Assembly: GCF_041296385.1 (NCBI RefSeq)
Contig: NC_091013.1
Span: forward strand, 35,066,001-35,130,000
Source: Aphelocoma coerulescens
Lineage: Eukaryota > Chordata > Aves > Passeriformes > Corvidae
Direction of reading: 5' to 3'
Length of the DNA stretch: 64,000 nucleotides
Notes under the pieces: model-generated
The model's database searches: none
What the model was told of the DNA's origin: nothing
Seen by the model: only the letters and a program-made list of their open reading frames with translations
Made by a program: the position numbers and the translations under genes
Part shown: positions 28,014-37,380 of the stretch, one piece after another
Numbering within the stretch: position 1 is the first letter of the stretch
Layout: each line of letters begins with the position of its first letter

Positions 28014-29966
28014 AGAAGAGGGAAAAGTAATGTTAATTATATGGGAGAGGCTAGGGTAGTTCATAAATGGTTGAATTACATATGGGTACATAAATATTGC
28101 ACTATTCCTGAACTGTCACAGATTTAAAGAAACATTTCCTGGAGATTCTTTTTAGGGGGAAAGGGCTTCTGACTTCAGCACTGTTCCTTCCTCATTTTAG
28201 CCCTCGGCCTTGCTGCTGCCTTTGTCTAGCACTTCCTCTTGCTTCATTCCTCTGCAATAGACTCCATTCCCTCCTTTCCTGGAATTCTTCTCTCATATGC
28301 AGGCATGGCCTCTCCTGCCACTGGATACCTCCATAAGTCTTTGATTCCTCTGAATATCAACCCCTCTGTCCATCTGCTATTGGTACTTCTGCTCCAGCTG
28401 CTCCTGAGTTCCTACTGTTGCTACCTCCCATCTCCACACACCGTGAGTTCCTGCTCCTGCCTCCTCACCACTTCACAGCTGTAACTGATTTAGGACAAAA
28501 TGAAAATAAAAGCATTTTGTCAAACAAAATATTCTCTTTGATTCAATAAGCAGCATTTGGTTTCTGTTACACTTGCCTTTTTAACCCTGCTTAGCGTAGT
28601 CCTAAAGAAATGGCATCAGTACATATTTACACTGTTCAATGAATACTACTGCTCTTTACCTTGCATTTCTTCCTCCAAATACCCAAAATACTAAAATAGC
28701 AATGTATTTGTTTGACTCAGAAATGTTCTTCTGGCAAATTTTCTGGCAAAACTATTTAGCTTTGGAACCACAACTAGTTTGGATTGGTTTTAACAAAGTA
28801 CTTTGAAGAAAAACAGGCAAGGACAGCTCTTAAAATGGCAATAGTCTGAGGCCAGTTAAAGCGTTGTTTTAGGATTAATCTAGGTAAAAATCAAAGAACA
28901 GAAGAATGGAACAAACATTCTGAGTTTGAATCCATCTCTTTCCACAAATTTGGTATGAAACAAAGAAAAAAATTCAAAATCTTGTGGGCAGAACTTATCA
29001 GAATATGCTTTATCTTCTGTAAAGTACAAAACTACTCTTTATTCACTCTAAGATGAAAAGGAAGTTATTTTCTGCTTGTTTTCTGAGATGAGGGCTCAGA
29101 AGACTTATTCTGAACAACCTCTGGACTGTGTAGTAGATTTTTTTTTTGTTTGTGGTAATTGCTCTGCATCATTGTGCTAACCCTGTATCATGCACACACC
29201 CAGGAGAAGAGGAAGCTCTATTCTTACTAGCAGCTGAACCACAAAGACGTTTGCTTCTCCTGCTTTCTTGCTTCTTGCATTTTGGAAAGCAGCAAGAAAA
29301 TGAAGCACATAAATTCTTCTGGGTTGACCATTTCATGGTGGGCTTTTTTCAGATGCAAATGCTTTAAGTTTGACAGAAATAACAGAACTTTCAAACCAAA
29401 ACAAGTGGCTTGGTTTGCAAAAATGCAGAACTCTTCTGAATTACTACTAACTTCAAAGTGATCTATGAATTCTCATCAGCTCTGAAAATTAGACCAATTA
29501 TTTCAAGTTTCTACACATGAATAAAGCTGATTAAACATTTCTTTTTTTAGCAGAAAGTTTCTCTAGTAAACAGCTCAGTTCAGGTTAAATTGTAAGGTTT
29601 TTTTTCCAGGGCATATGCTAATTCCAATGGAGAATTAATGTTTTTCCCACGAGAAAATTAGCAAATTCTTTTCATGTCAAAGGAACATTTCAGAACAAAT
29701 ATTTTAGTTATGTTTTGAATTATGTTATTTCATTTTGCTGTTTCAGCTTTTTTTAAATGAAGGCTAAAATGCCATTTTAAAATGCATTCTTAAAGAAATA
29801 TTGCACATTTCCTAGATAAAGCAGTGGAATGTCATGGAGAAGCAAACAAAAAGCAGGTCATGCTATGCTTCTTCAAGACTTTCAGTAGAAAGAGATCCTG
29901 CAACACCAGAAAAATCGATACATCTCAAAACAAAAATACTGAAGGACATTCTTCTTTTCAGGTTAC

Positions 29967-30055
29967 TTGCATAATGTCCATTTATACATGTTCCAATTAG
30001 AAGCAGATAGAATAATTCCCACAGAACATAGAATAAAATGGACAGAAAAATTTGT
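29967..30055 (-). other. Hydrophobic segment, possible frameshifted transmembrane exon of the minus-strand receptor
   Basis: An 89-base stretch lies between a plausible acceptor (CTTTGATGCCCAG) and a weak donor (GTAACC). One frame encodes I-F-L-S-I-L-F-Y-V-L-W-E-L-F-Y-L-L-L-I-G, long enough to cross a membrane although it has one glutamate. The homologous transmembrane exon in the plus gene is 91 bases. Entered in phase 1, as exon 8 requires, the frame is instead the non-hydrophobic one and reaches a stop after about 19 codons. It is either a transmembrane exon with a two-base deletion or a coincidence. Confidence 0.2.
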
Positions 30056-31788
30056 CTGGGCATCAAAGAAGGTATTTACAGAGATTTGGCTGTGCACCTG
30101 ACCGTCCAGTGGAATATCTCCATAGATTCATTTTATAAGAGCCACTGAGCAGGAAGGAGGGAAATGGCTGCACCACATGTGCAGTACACTCCAGGGTAAG
30201 TCATCATGCTGCACTGAACACATGCAGATTTTACAGCTTATGCACCATGGTGGTCTTGTCCATCATAAACTTTTCTGAAGTGGAGGAAACACGCTGTGAT
30301 CACTGAACCTCAGCAACATCTGTAGAGGAAGCTGGGAAAGCAGCAGTGTTGAAAACAGCTAAAGGAGACTGACAGATGCTGGGAGCGAGGTTTGGTACGC
30401 TGGAACCGGAATGGGTGACTTTTCAACTCCATTTCCTTCTTCTGGCGAAAGGCTGGCAGGGAGCAAGTAAATCTATATGCCTCCACCCAGAAAAACTCTT
30501 CTGATTTCCCCTATCTACACATCAGATGTGTCTGGCCTGATGCCAGACAGACAGACCAGGCAGACCCCTCCTAGGCCATGCAGTGGTCCTAGACTCTCTC
30601 TGTCTTTACTGAGAAGAAAGGGGAATCTCTAAAGAGGAACTCAAGACTCTTATGGCCTGAAAAATTATTTCCTTCACCACAGTGAGCATGAAGGGCAATT
30701 AGGTATCTCTCTCTACAGCCATTTCACAAGTGCAATGCTTTTGAAATAAAATGAATGAATTTGGGCCAAAAAAGGTTTCAGCAGACTAGTGGGATATAGT
30801 GAGGCATCTGATGGAGTAGGCAGCCAATATCCAGTAAGTCTATAACTGAATTTACATTCAATCCATTTCAAAAATAATAATGTTTGGCCTGGTGTTTCCT
30901 GTCCTCAGATAAATATGTATTTGAAGTTCAAAGATCAAAAAGACATATTCCAAAATACACAGTCTGTTGCATTAAATAACAATACTTATCTTGTTTTGTT
31001 TTACTACCAATAATACTGTACTTTTTTTTGCACGTCAACACACAGACACAAGCTTCTTTCCATAAATACATAATCACACGTTGTACTTCTTGCCCTCTGC
31101 CTAATCTGATGTCAGGAAGCTTCTGCATGTGGAGGCATTTTTCTCATCAAGGAAAGAACAAGTTTCCCTTGCAAGCCCACCAATGTTAAAATGTCCTCAT
31201 GGGGGGGAAGGAAAACTATTGCAAGGCTCTTGGTTACTTTGTTCTGTAGTGAGCTGTTGGGGCCAGAGCTCATATGCTTAAATGAGAGCTAAACCGTTTC
31301 CTACCTCTGTCAGATAAGAAATTTTTCCACCAATGTAATGAAAGAAATCTTAGACTTAGTCCTTAAAGACTCTGTGGTTTGATGAATGTTATGACTTTTG
31401 TGGATTTCTTGGCTTACTAACTGCAGTTGAAAGCATTTTTAGAGATGCTTCGGCTGTCCTTTGCAGGGCAGTGCAGCAGAGTGGGGGGATGGTGGTGTTG
31501 GGACTTTGTCAGCTGATGACCATTATTGTTTCCTAAAGGCTGTCAAGAGTCAGGTGTAATTTAACTCAGGAGAACAGCTCTGTAAAGACCAGGGAAGTAG
31601 AACTCAGACTAAGGACTCTCCTTCCCTACAGCAGAGCTGTGTAAGCCTGGTGTGTGCCATGGACCCTAGGTGCTGTTATGACCCAATGACAGCCTGGAGA
31701 AGAACAGAGGCAATAATGAAGTAAATATATTGAATGGTAATAACATAACTCATAATAAGTTATGAAAAGTAAGTACATGATAACTTAC

Positions 31789-31933
31789 CATCATGAATAA
31801 ATACTGGTTCACTCCATTCACTCCAGATCTTGTTTGCTATGCAAATCTCTTTCTTTACCCTCACTTGTACTGCACATTTTTTTGCTGGCTTATGAAATGG
31901 ATACTTATAGTTCTCTGCAGTGACATTTACAAT
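31789..31933 (-). CDS. Exon 8: WSEWS-box exon
   Basis: 145 bases, phase 0 in and phase 1 out, acceptor TTGATAG and donor GTAAGTT. It encodes C-A-V-Q-V-R-V-K-K-E-I-C and then I-W-S-E-W-S-E-P-V-F-I-H-D. The intact W-S-E-W-S (31811-31825) is the hallmark of class I cytokine receptors and is needed for folding and transport of family members. It is homologous to 61212-61353. Confidence 0.93.
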
Positions 31934-34900
31934 CTATCAAGAGAGGTTTAGGGGATAATTTTAAATGATTTTCATTGCACTGCAAACAGATATAAACTAG
32001 AGATGTCAAATACTACTATTTACATCTTTAACTAGTAGGAAGAGATTTTCAGAACAAGCTCTTATGTCCAGACACAATTTGATTTTTATCTGATGTGTGT
32101 TAAAACTCAGAACTGAACATGAAGAGAGACTGGAACTGATAAGGTGGAAAGAGTCTCATTTATGGCAGGAAATTAAGAATTTGAAAACACTGATTCCCCT
32201 TTCATTTTTTATCACATCAAATATAGGACAAACACAGTAACTGTGGAAATGCAAGTTTCAAGATTTTGGTGTGGGTGGTGTGCTATACTTGTTTCTTTGG
32301 TAGAATAAAATCTTGCATTTTTCAGCTGAAGGATGTCCACTATTTTTGCGACTATCCTGAAACATCTTTAATTGTGCCTATGAAAAAAAACATCACTTCA
32401 AAAGATCAAGCCCAAACACAGAGTGGTGGAGTTTAAAGCAGAGGGATCTCTAAATCATCCACCACTTTTGAAAACTGAAGCAAACTTCGTTAAATAAACA
32501 ATGTTAAGAATTTAAGAAGGAATTAAAAAAAAAGAAAAAAAAACCCTCTTGCTTGTAAAAATGAAAAGTGATGTTAGAAGGTTGCAAAGAAGTAGAAAGT
32601 AGGAATCTCATAGACAGAGAGGCATGGAATCTTTGCTTCCTTGGTGTCTTTTTCGGTGACTCTTCTCTTCATACTGACCGGTGCGGTGTGGATTTGGCCC
32701 TGTGTACCACGGCACTTCTTTCTCTTCCCTTTAAGACTTTCCCAGTTCTGGTGTCTATTATTTTGTGGTGCCCAAAGCACAATATGAAACTTCAGGTGAA
32801 ACTCAGCATCTAGACAGGCAAATTAGTCACAACCTACATCTTACATGTGACGTGCTGGTCGTATAAACTTGAATAACATTTGACCCTTGCCTAAGAACAC
32901 AGAAAGATTGACTCAGTTTGTGGTTCAGTGTAATCCACAGACCTTTTTTCTTCTGTGTTGACGCCTATATTTTAATTCCTCATTTTGTGTTGACATATTT
33001 GACCTGTATTTCCTAATCATAGGATTTTCCTTGTTACTGAATTTCATTTTGTTGATTTCAGAATTAACTAACATTTCAAATCCTAATCTTGTTTCCCATG
33101 TTACTTGACAACCTTTCCTAGCTTTCCAACAACACTTCTTTTTCTATAATAAAAAAGTCAATACAGTCTATGTGATACTAATGTACAATTCAAATTTAAT
33201 TTAGAAGAAAAAAACATTCAATTTGCTTCAATGCAAGCCTGACTCTGAAAGGTTTCATAAAATGTATTGATTTTTCCCTTTTTTACCAGAAAGACAAGTA
33301 GGATTACTCATTAAAGACAATGGGATTTCTTTAAAGTTTGTTTGCGATTAAATTCTGTTAAGTTTGAGGGATGCCTTGTTTTTATGGAAGTCATATTATA
33401 CAGACTAAGTGTACTACCAAAAGACTGATTACCTTATGATCTGCTATTTTCACTTGATACAAAAAACATTTTTTTCTTGCCGAACCAATAGTAGGTGGAG
33501 GTTTCCAGTGAATTTTAATATTTCTGTTTTCAAGGGAAACTGAGACGTTGATTGGTGGGTTCAGCTTCTCTGAAAAATAAAGGACCCAGAGAGACCTTCT
33601 GTACCTCATGCTCTTTCTCATATTTAAAATGATGTAAAACAAATGAAAGTACATAAGTACTTAAAATACACAGCTGAGTATTTTGTAGCTGGCCACACCC
33701 AAATGAAAGGAGGCATTCAGTGAGTGACACATTTTCTTTGAAGTTGCTGTTCACTAAGTGTCTCAAAATAAAGGGACAGAGTGGGGGGTTTTCACATATC
33801 TTTCTAGGAAAGGCAGCAAGAGTGGACAGGACAAGCAGGCTCTGTCTGGAATCAGTGTTGAGGACACCTCGAGTCTGGTACTGGCTCCATTTCATGTAAG
33901 ACACATGTGTTTTGTCTACCCACAGGCCCGGTGTTATTACTTTGAAAAAGATGGAATTTCATCTCTCACAGAGGGGTTACAGAAGAGCCACTTGGAAACC
34001 CCTCACAGAATCTCAGAAGGGTTTGGGTTGGAAGGGACCTTAAGGACCATCTAGCTCCAAATCCCCTGCCATCGGCAGGGCCACCTCCCACTGGACCAGG
34101 TTGCTCAAACCCCCTTACAACCTGTCCTTGAACACTTCCAGGGATGGGGCATCCACAACCCCTCTGAACAACCTGTTGCCCAGAGAACCTGTCTGATTCA
34201 ATACATGAAGATTTCTGCAGATGCTAAAGAAATATCTCTCTTTCTCTCTCCTGTAAAGGAGCGGGCAAGCACTTGCTATGGAGGAAGTACAGGATTGGAA
34301 GCAAGGAGCGTTTGGGTCCCTAGGATTTTAGCCTTGGATTTATATCAGCATGTTTTAGCACGTTAGGGCACTGATCCTCAGTGTGTGCTTGGTACTCAGG
34401 CATCCTCAGTCCTTCCCAGCTGCTGCTGCATTGCTGTGAAAGGAAGAACTCCAGCTGGAGTTTTCTGAAAAAGCCCTCCCAGCAGAGGCAGAAGTTCACG
34501 GCAAATTTCTGCAGACAGGGTCAGCGCGGTCTGGGGATGACACAGCTGCAGTGTGGCGCCAGTGAGAAAAGCCAGGGAGAGGCAGGGGGGGAGTGGCAGC
34601 GCGACTGGTCCGTGCAGCTGCTGTGCTTGCTCTAGCAGCCTTTGGGGGTGGGGGTACACCATGAACCACGAAGAGTCATGGGCCACGAGAAGAGTAAGAA
34701 CCAGGGATTTTTTGTTTAGTCTCTGCAGCGCTGTTCCTAGACCATGTGTCCCTTCTGTAAGGATATCAAGAATAGGCAGCTTCTCATCCTTTTGTTGTAT
34801 ATCAGCTTCTAGCTGGCGCTGATTGCAGTGTGAAGCTTTAGGTAAAGCAAACAATTCTAATGTCTTAGAAAATATTAACTGAGATCTAACTCGGAATAAA

Positions 34901-37380
34901 TTTTTAGAGTTTTGAATTGTATTTTTGCTATCCCTTGAGCTATAACTGATTCCCAGGTTACAGGTCTGGAATACGATCAACATGTTAATGACTTAAAAGG
35001 CACTTGAATCTGCAATCTTTGCTAAAATTCAGGTGAATTTCTTACCCATGAGATTAATTCAAACTTCCCAGAGAAGTTAGGAAAAGTAATTTTATATGAT
35101 TATTCAAAACTGTCGATAATTAAAAATAACTGCCAAGATATTTTTAACTTAAAAAATAAATTAAAATGCTACTAATGTTAGAGAACATTCATATACTTAA
35201 ATTCAGGTTATAAATGAGACTTGTGATTATTTATGCTCTTTTTTTTAATCATACTTGCTCAGCACTATAAAAAAACAGGATAGAAAAGAAAAAACGAGAA
35301 ACAAGTGTATGATTTAAAATATTGTTTTCTCACATTAGCCTATCTTTTAATTAAAATTATAGATAAACAACGTTATTAAATCAGAGAAAAAAAAATTTAA
35401 AGCCTTCAGCCATAATCCATTTTATTTAATCTTTGTGTAACATTCACACTGAGATGGATGCCTAAATAGTTAGAGTTAATATTATGACTTTGTCACACCT
35501 ATTTCCTTTTTTGCTTTCCATGAAGTAACCAATTAATGAACTTTTCATAATAGACAATAATAGACAATAATTACCTATTGTCTGAGGTGTGAAAGCTTTG
35601 TAATAAGACAGTCCTCTTGAACTATTTCTCAAATTTCTTACAGTTATATTTAAATTTATTTTCCTTGATGGTTGGAAATTCATTTTTTTCATATAGCATC
35701 CGATATTTTTCTTCCATGCATTTTTTATATACTGCTGGCATGCAAAAACTTCTCCTACATGTCTGTGAGAAGGAAATACAAGTTTTTTAAATCAAAGTCT
35801 TAGGTCCAAAATCATGGTTTCATACTTATTTTGCTAGACATCCTTACCTGTATGAGGTAAAGATCTGGATATCTTCAGGAGCTTCTGCTTTGATGTGCCA
35901 GGTGCAATTGAAAAAAGAAATGTTGTATATGATGCACGAAAGATTCTGAATATAGACTGGAACAAAGAAATGTAAAAGGAAATAGTCATGTTTATTTTAC
36001 ATTGATTTCCTAATAACAACATGATGGTTGCCTTTACAAACCCATTATATAGGCTTATTTCTAGAAGCATGAAGAAGTCCTATGTGAGAAAAAATAAGTC
36101 TTTTTGCTTTTTAGACAGTGAAAACTGGGAAGCACATCTGCTACTACCACCAAAGTCTTACTAACCCACTTAAATTAAAAGCTCTGTTAAGATTTGCTGA
36201 AATCATGTAATGCAGAAGGCAATCTTCATGAGAAATGAGTTGCTAGGGAAAATGGAAAGAGTGTTTTGGTCATACTGACATCTTGCTCAGCAGAGCTGGA
36301 GTTTTCTGAATCTGGACACATCTAAAAAAGGAAATAATTCTGCAATATTTCAAGGTATTATGAACCATATTCTTAACATATCTGTACCAAAAAAAGTAGC
36401 AGAAGATAATAATGAGATTTCAGAAATTCTCCAAGTAAGGCAGGCCATTATCATAAATGCTTGGACATCTTAACAACAAATAGGGAATAGCTGACCTGGA
36501 GGTGCTTTGTAAGTAAATTCTGTCCAGTCACTCTCCTTAATTATGTCTTCTGTTTCTTTTGCAAAAAGTTGTGTCTTAACTTTAGCATTAAAACCAGAAT
36601 GTAATTTAAGATGTATTATCTTTTCCTTCTCCTGCAATCTTTCCTAAGAGGAGGAAGAAGAAATTCCATGAAGGTAGGCAGTTCTAAGTATTGAAAGGGA
36701 AATTATGCAAATTCATCTACTGAATGATGCAATATATTATTTCACTTTGAACTATAAGCAACCTCTGAAGAACTTACTTTCCTTTCCTTAGTGGTATTGA
36801 AGAACTTGTAAATCAAAATGTACTTCACAGTGTATTTCTTGGTTTCTTCTTTCGTCAGGTTATTGTTCCAGGACAAAATAACTCTTGAATCCTTCTTCGT
36901 CATCTGCAGAACATTATGTAGCCCAAGTGCATCTGCAATTACAATGGTATTGCACAAAGAAAGAGAGGATCCTCCACTGTGTACACAAAGGAATTGTCTA
37001 TCAGTGAAGCTTGCATGCCCAGTAGCTCTACCAGGACCACTGTTCTTGCGTGGAGCAGGAATTTCTGAGCTTTGTGGAATATGATTTTCAGCAGTGAGAA
37101 TCTTTCTGCTCTTTGCAGCTCTCAAAATTAACTGATTCACTTTTGCCTGTCTTGGACACCTCTCCTACTGCAGGTCTCTGTTTCTCTCTATGGGCTGTAG
37201 AAAATGCCTTGACAAGTTCAGATTAGACATCTGGGATGCTTAGCACAGGATGTACTGTTACTTAATACTTTACTTACCCTTTATGTCTTGTTGTCCACTT
37301 GCCAGGATAGTGGAAAACAGTGTCTTAGGCTGGAAAAAGCTTAATATCAGCAGGACAGGAATGACTGTAACACATGCCAT
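31789..37380 (-). CDS. Class I cytokine receptor alpha chain, IL5RA/IL13RA-type, eight exons, 3' end not found
   Basis: Eight exons joined by GT-AG introns with matching phases give about 341 residues. In order: a signal peptide (MACVTVIPVLLILSFF), an N-terminal FN3-like domain ending in K-A-P-P, a second domain with the strand S-F-F-N-C-T-W and the motif A-P-E-D-I-Q, and a third domain opening L-N-P-P-I-N-V and closing with W-S-E-W-S (31811-31825). The family binds a helical cytokine at the cell surface and pairs with a shared signalling chain. The N-terminal domain, the K-C-F-L-Y-Q-V-K-I strand and the Cys before W-S-E-W-S look more like IL5RA or IL13RA1/2 than CSF2RA, whereas the neighbouring gene looks like CSF2RA, so IL3RA is also possible by position. 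No transmembrane or Box1 exon could be joined in phase, so the gene is partial here, encodes a soluble product, or is damaged at its 3' end. Family certain; exact member uncertain. Confidence 0.85.
33105..33143 (-). CDS. Exon 7: candidate 39-base microexon
   Basis: After a very good acceptor (CTTTTTTATTATAG) there are exactly 39 bases, phase 0 in and out, before a GTAACA donor. The length and phase equal those of the plus-strand microexon at 60392-60430, which lies at the same place in the domain. The predicted residues K-K-K-C-C-W-K-A-R-K-G-C-Q are unusually basic and cysteine-rich. Exons 6 and 8 also join in phase without it, so it could be absent or optional. Confidence 0.5.
33433..33569 (-). 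CDS. Exon 6: first half of the membrane-proximal FN3 domain
   Basis: 137 bases, phase 1 in and phase 0 out, with a TTTTTCAG acceptor. The translation opens E-K-L-N-P-P-I-N-V-S-V, the inter-domain N-P-P-x-N-V motif of the family, then I-K-I-H-W-K-P-P-P and K-K-C-F-L-Y-Q-V-K-I. The last segment is closest to the C-F-D-Y-E-V-K-I strand of IL5RA and IL13RA. It is homologous to 59632-59771. Confidence 0.9.
34005..34182 (-). mobile_element. CR1 LINE 3' fragment in the receptor intron
   Basis: About 180 bases with the CR1 end: CACAGAATCTCAGAAGGGTT, then GGAAGGGACCTTAAGGACCA and the CCAGGTTGCTCAA and GGGGCATCCACAACC blocks. It sits in the intron between exons 5 and 6 of the minus-strand receptor, in the same orientation as that gene. 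Confidence 0.92.
34396..34983 (-). other. 195-codon open frame in the largest receptor intron, unknown
   Basis: This is the longest open frame in the window, on the same strand as the receptor but inside the intron between exons 5 and 6. The C-terminal part lies in a locally GC-rich block and reads like a leucine-rich helical protein (L-S-A-E-I-C-R-E-L-L-P-L-L-G-G-L-F), while the start lies in ordinary AT-rich DNA. No family is recognised, and no promoter, poly(A) tail or clear splice join was seen. It may be a retrocopy fragment or a chance frame in GC-rich DNA. Confidence 0.15.
35575..35762 (-). CDS. Exon 5: second half of the second receptor domain
   Basis: 188 bases, phase 2 in and phase 1 out. 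It carries F-A-C-Q-Q-Y and N-I-G-C-Y, the second cysteine pair of the domain, then I-N-L-N-I-T-V-R-N, which corresponds to the strand where relatives have V-N-G-S. It ends before a GTAATTA donor. It is homologous to 58824-58999. Confidence 0.85.
35848..35956 (-). CDS. Exon 4: first half of the second receptor domain
   Basis: 109 bases, phase 1 in and phase 2 out. The translation N-L-S-C-I-I-Y-N-I-S-F-F-N-C-T-W carries the paired cysteines and C-x-W signature of class I cytokine receptors. It is followed by A-P-E-D-I-Q-I-F, which matches the A-P-E-D-T-Q-Y-F motif typical of the common-beta-chain alpha subunits. This exon is homologous to 58602-58731 in the plus-strand gene, with the same phases. 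Confidence 0.92.
36496..36643 (-). CDS. Exon 3: second half of the N-terminal FN3-like domain
   Basis: 148 bases, phase 0 in and phase 1 out. It contains L-H-S-G-F-N-A-K-V-K-T-Q-L, which resembles the H-K-G-F-S-A-S-V-R-T block of IL5RA, and E-S-D-W-T-E-F-T-Y-K-A-P-P, a degenerate W-S-x-W-S-like end followed by the inter-domain A-P-P. A second in-frame acceptor (GCAG) lies 12 bases inside the exon. The outer TTAG was preferred because a strong CT-rich tract precedes it. Confidence 0.85.
36778..36932 (-). CDS. Exon 2: first half of the N-terminal FN3-like domain
   Basis: 155 bases, phase 1 in and phase 0 out, between an ATTGCAG acceptor and a GTAAGTT donor. The translation contains S-R-V-I-L-S-W-N-N-N-L-T, matching the B-strand tryptophan of FN3 domains, then K-Y-T-V-K-Y-I-L-I-Y, the tyrosine-rich C strand seen in IL5RA and IL13RA. 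There are possible N-glycosylation sites at N-L-T and N-T-T. Confidence 0.85.
37278..37380 (-). CDS. Exon 1: start codon and signal peptide
   Basis: 103 bases starting at ATG (37378-37380). The translation starts M-A-C-V-T-V-I-P-V-L-L-I-L-S-F-F, a typical hydrophobic signal core, followed by a short polar stretch ending Q-Q-D-I-K. The exon ends in phase 1 before a GTAAGTA donor. The start was chosen because the signal peptide begins directly at this ATG. A 5' untranslated exon and promoter were not identified. Confidence 0.82.

Larger units (their letters stand above)
21791..29966. other. No exon firmly assigned; expected place for lost 3' receptor exons
   Basis: AT-rich sequence with poly-T and A-rich tracts. 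A hydrophobic minus-strand frame near 25.69-25.74 kb (F-L-L-I-L-L-Y-P-A-I-L-L-Y-L) can be entered in phase 1 but has no workable donor. Nothing else is supported. Confidence 0.55.

Noticed and set aside
30400..30415. P-I-P-V-P minus-strand motif as Box1
   Set aside because: No basic juxtamembrane context or preceding transmembrane exon, and a stop follows shortly after.
30980..31105. Phase-compatible minus-strand frame with V-C-V-L-T-C-K-K-K as transmembrane exon
   Set aside because: The hydrophobic run is short and interrupted by W-K-E-A, and the acceptor is weak.
32288..32328. Alternative microexon for the minus-strand receptor
   Set aside because: Its length is 37 bases, which would break the frame, and the acceptor is poor compared with 33143.
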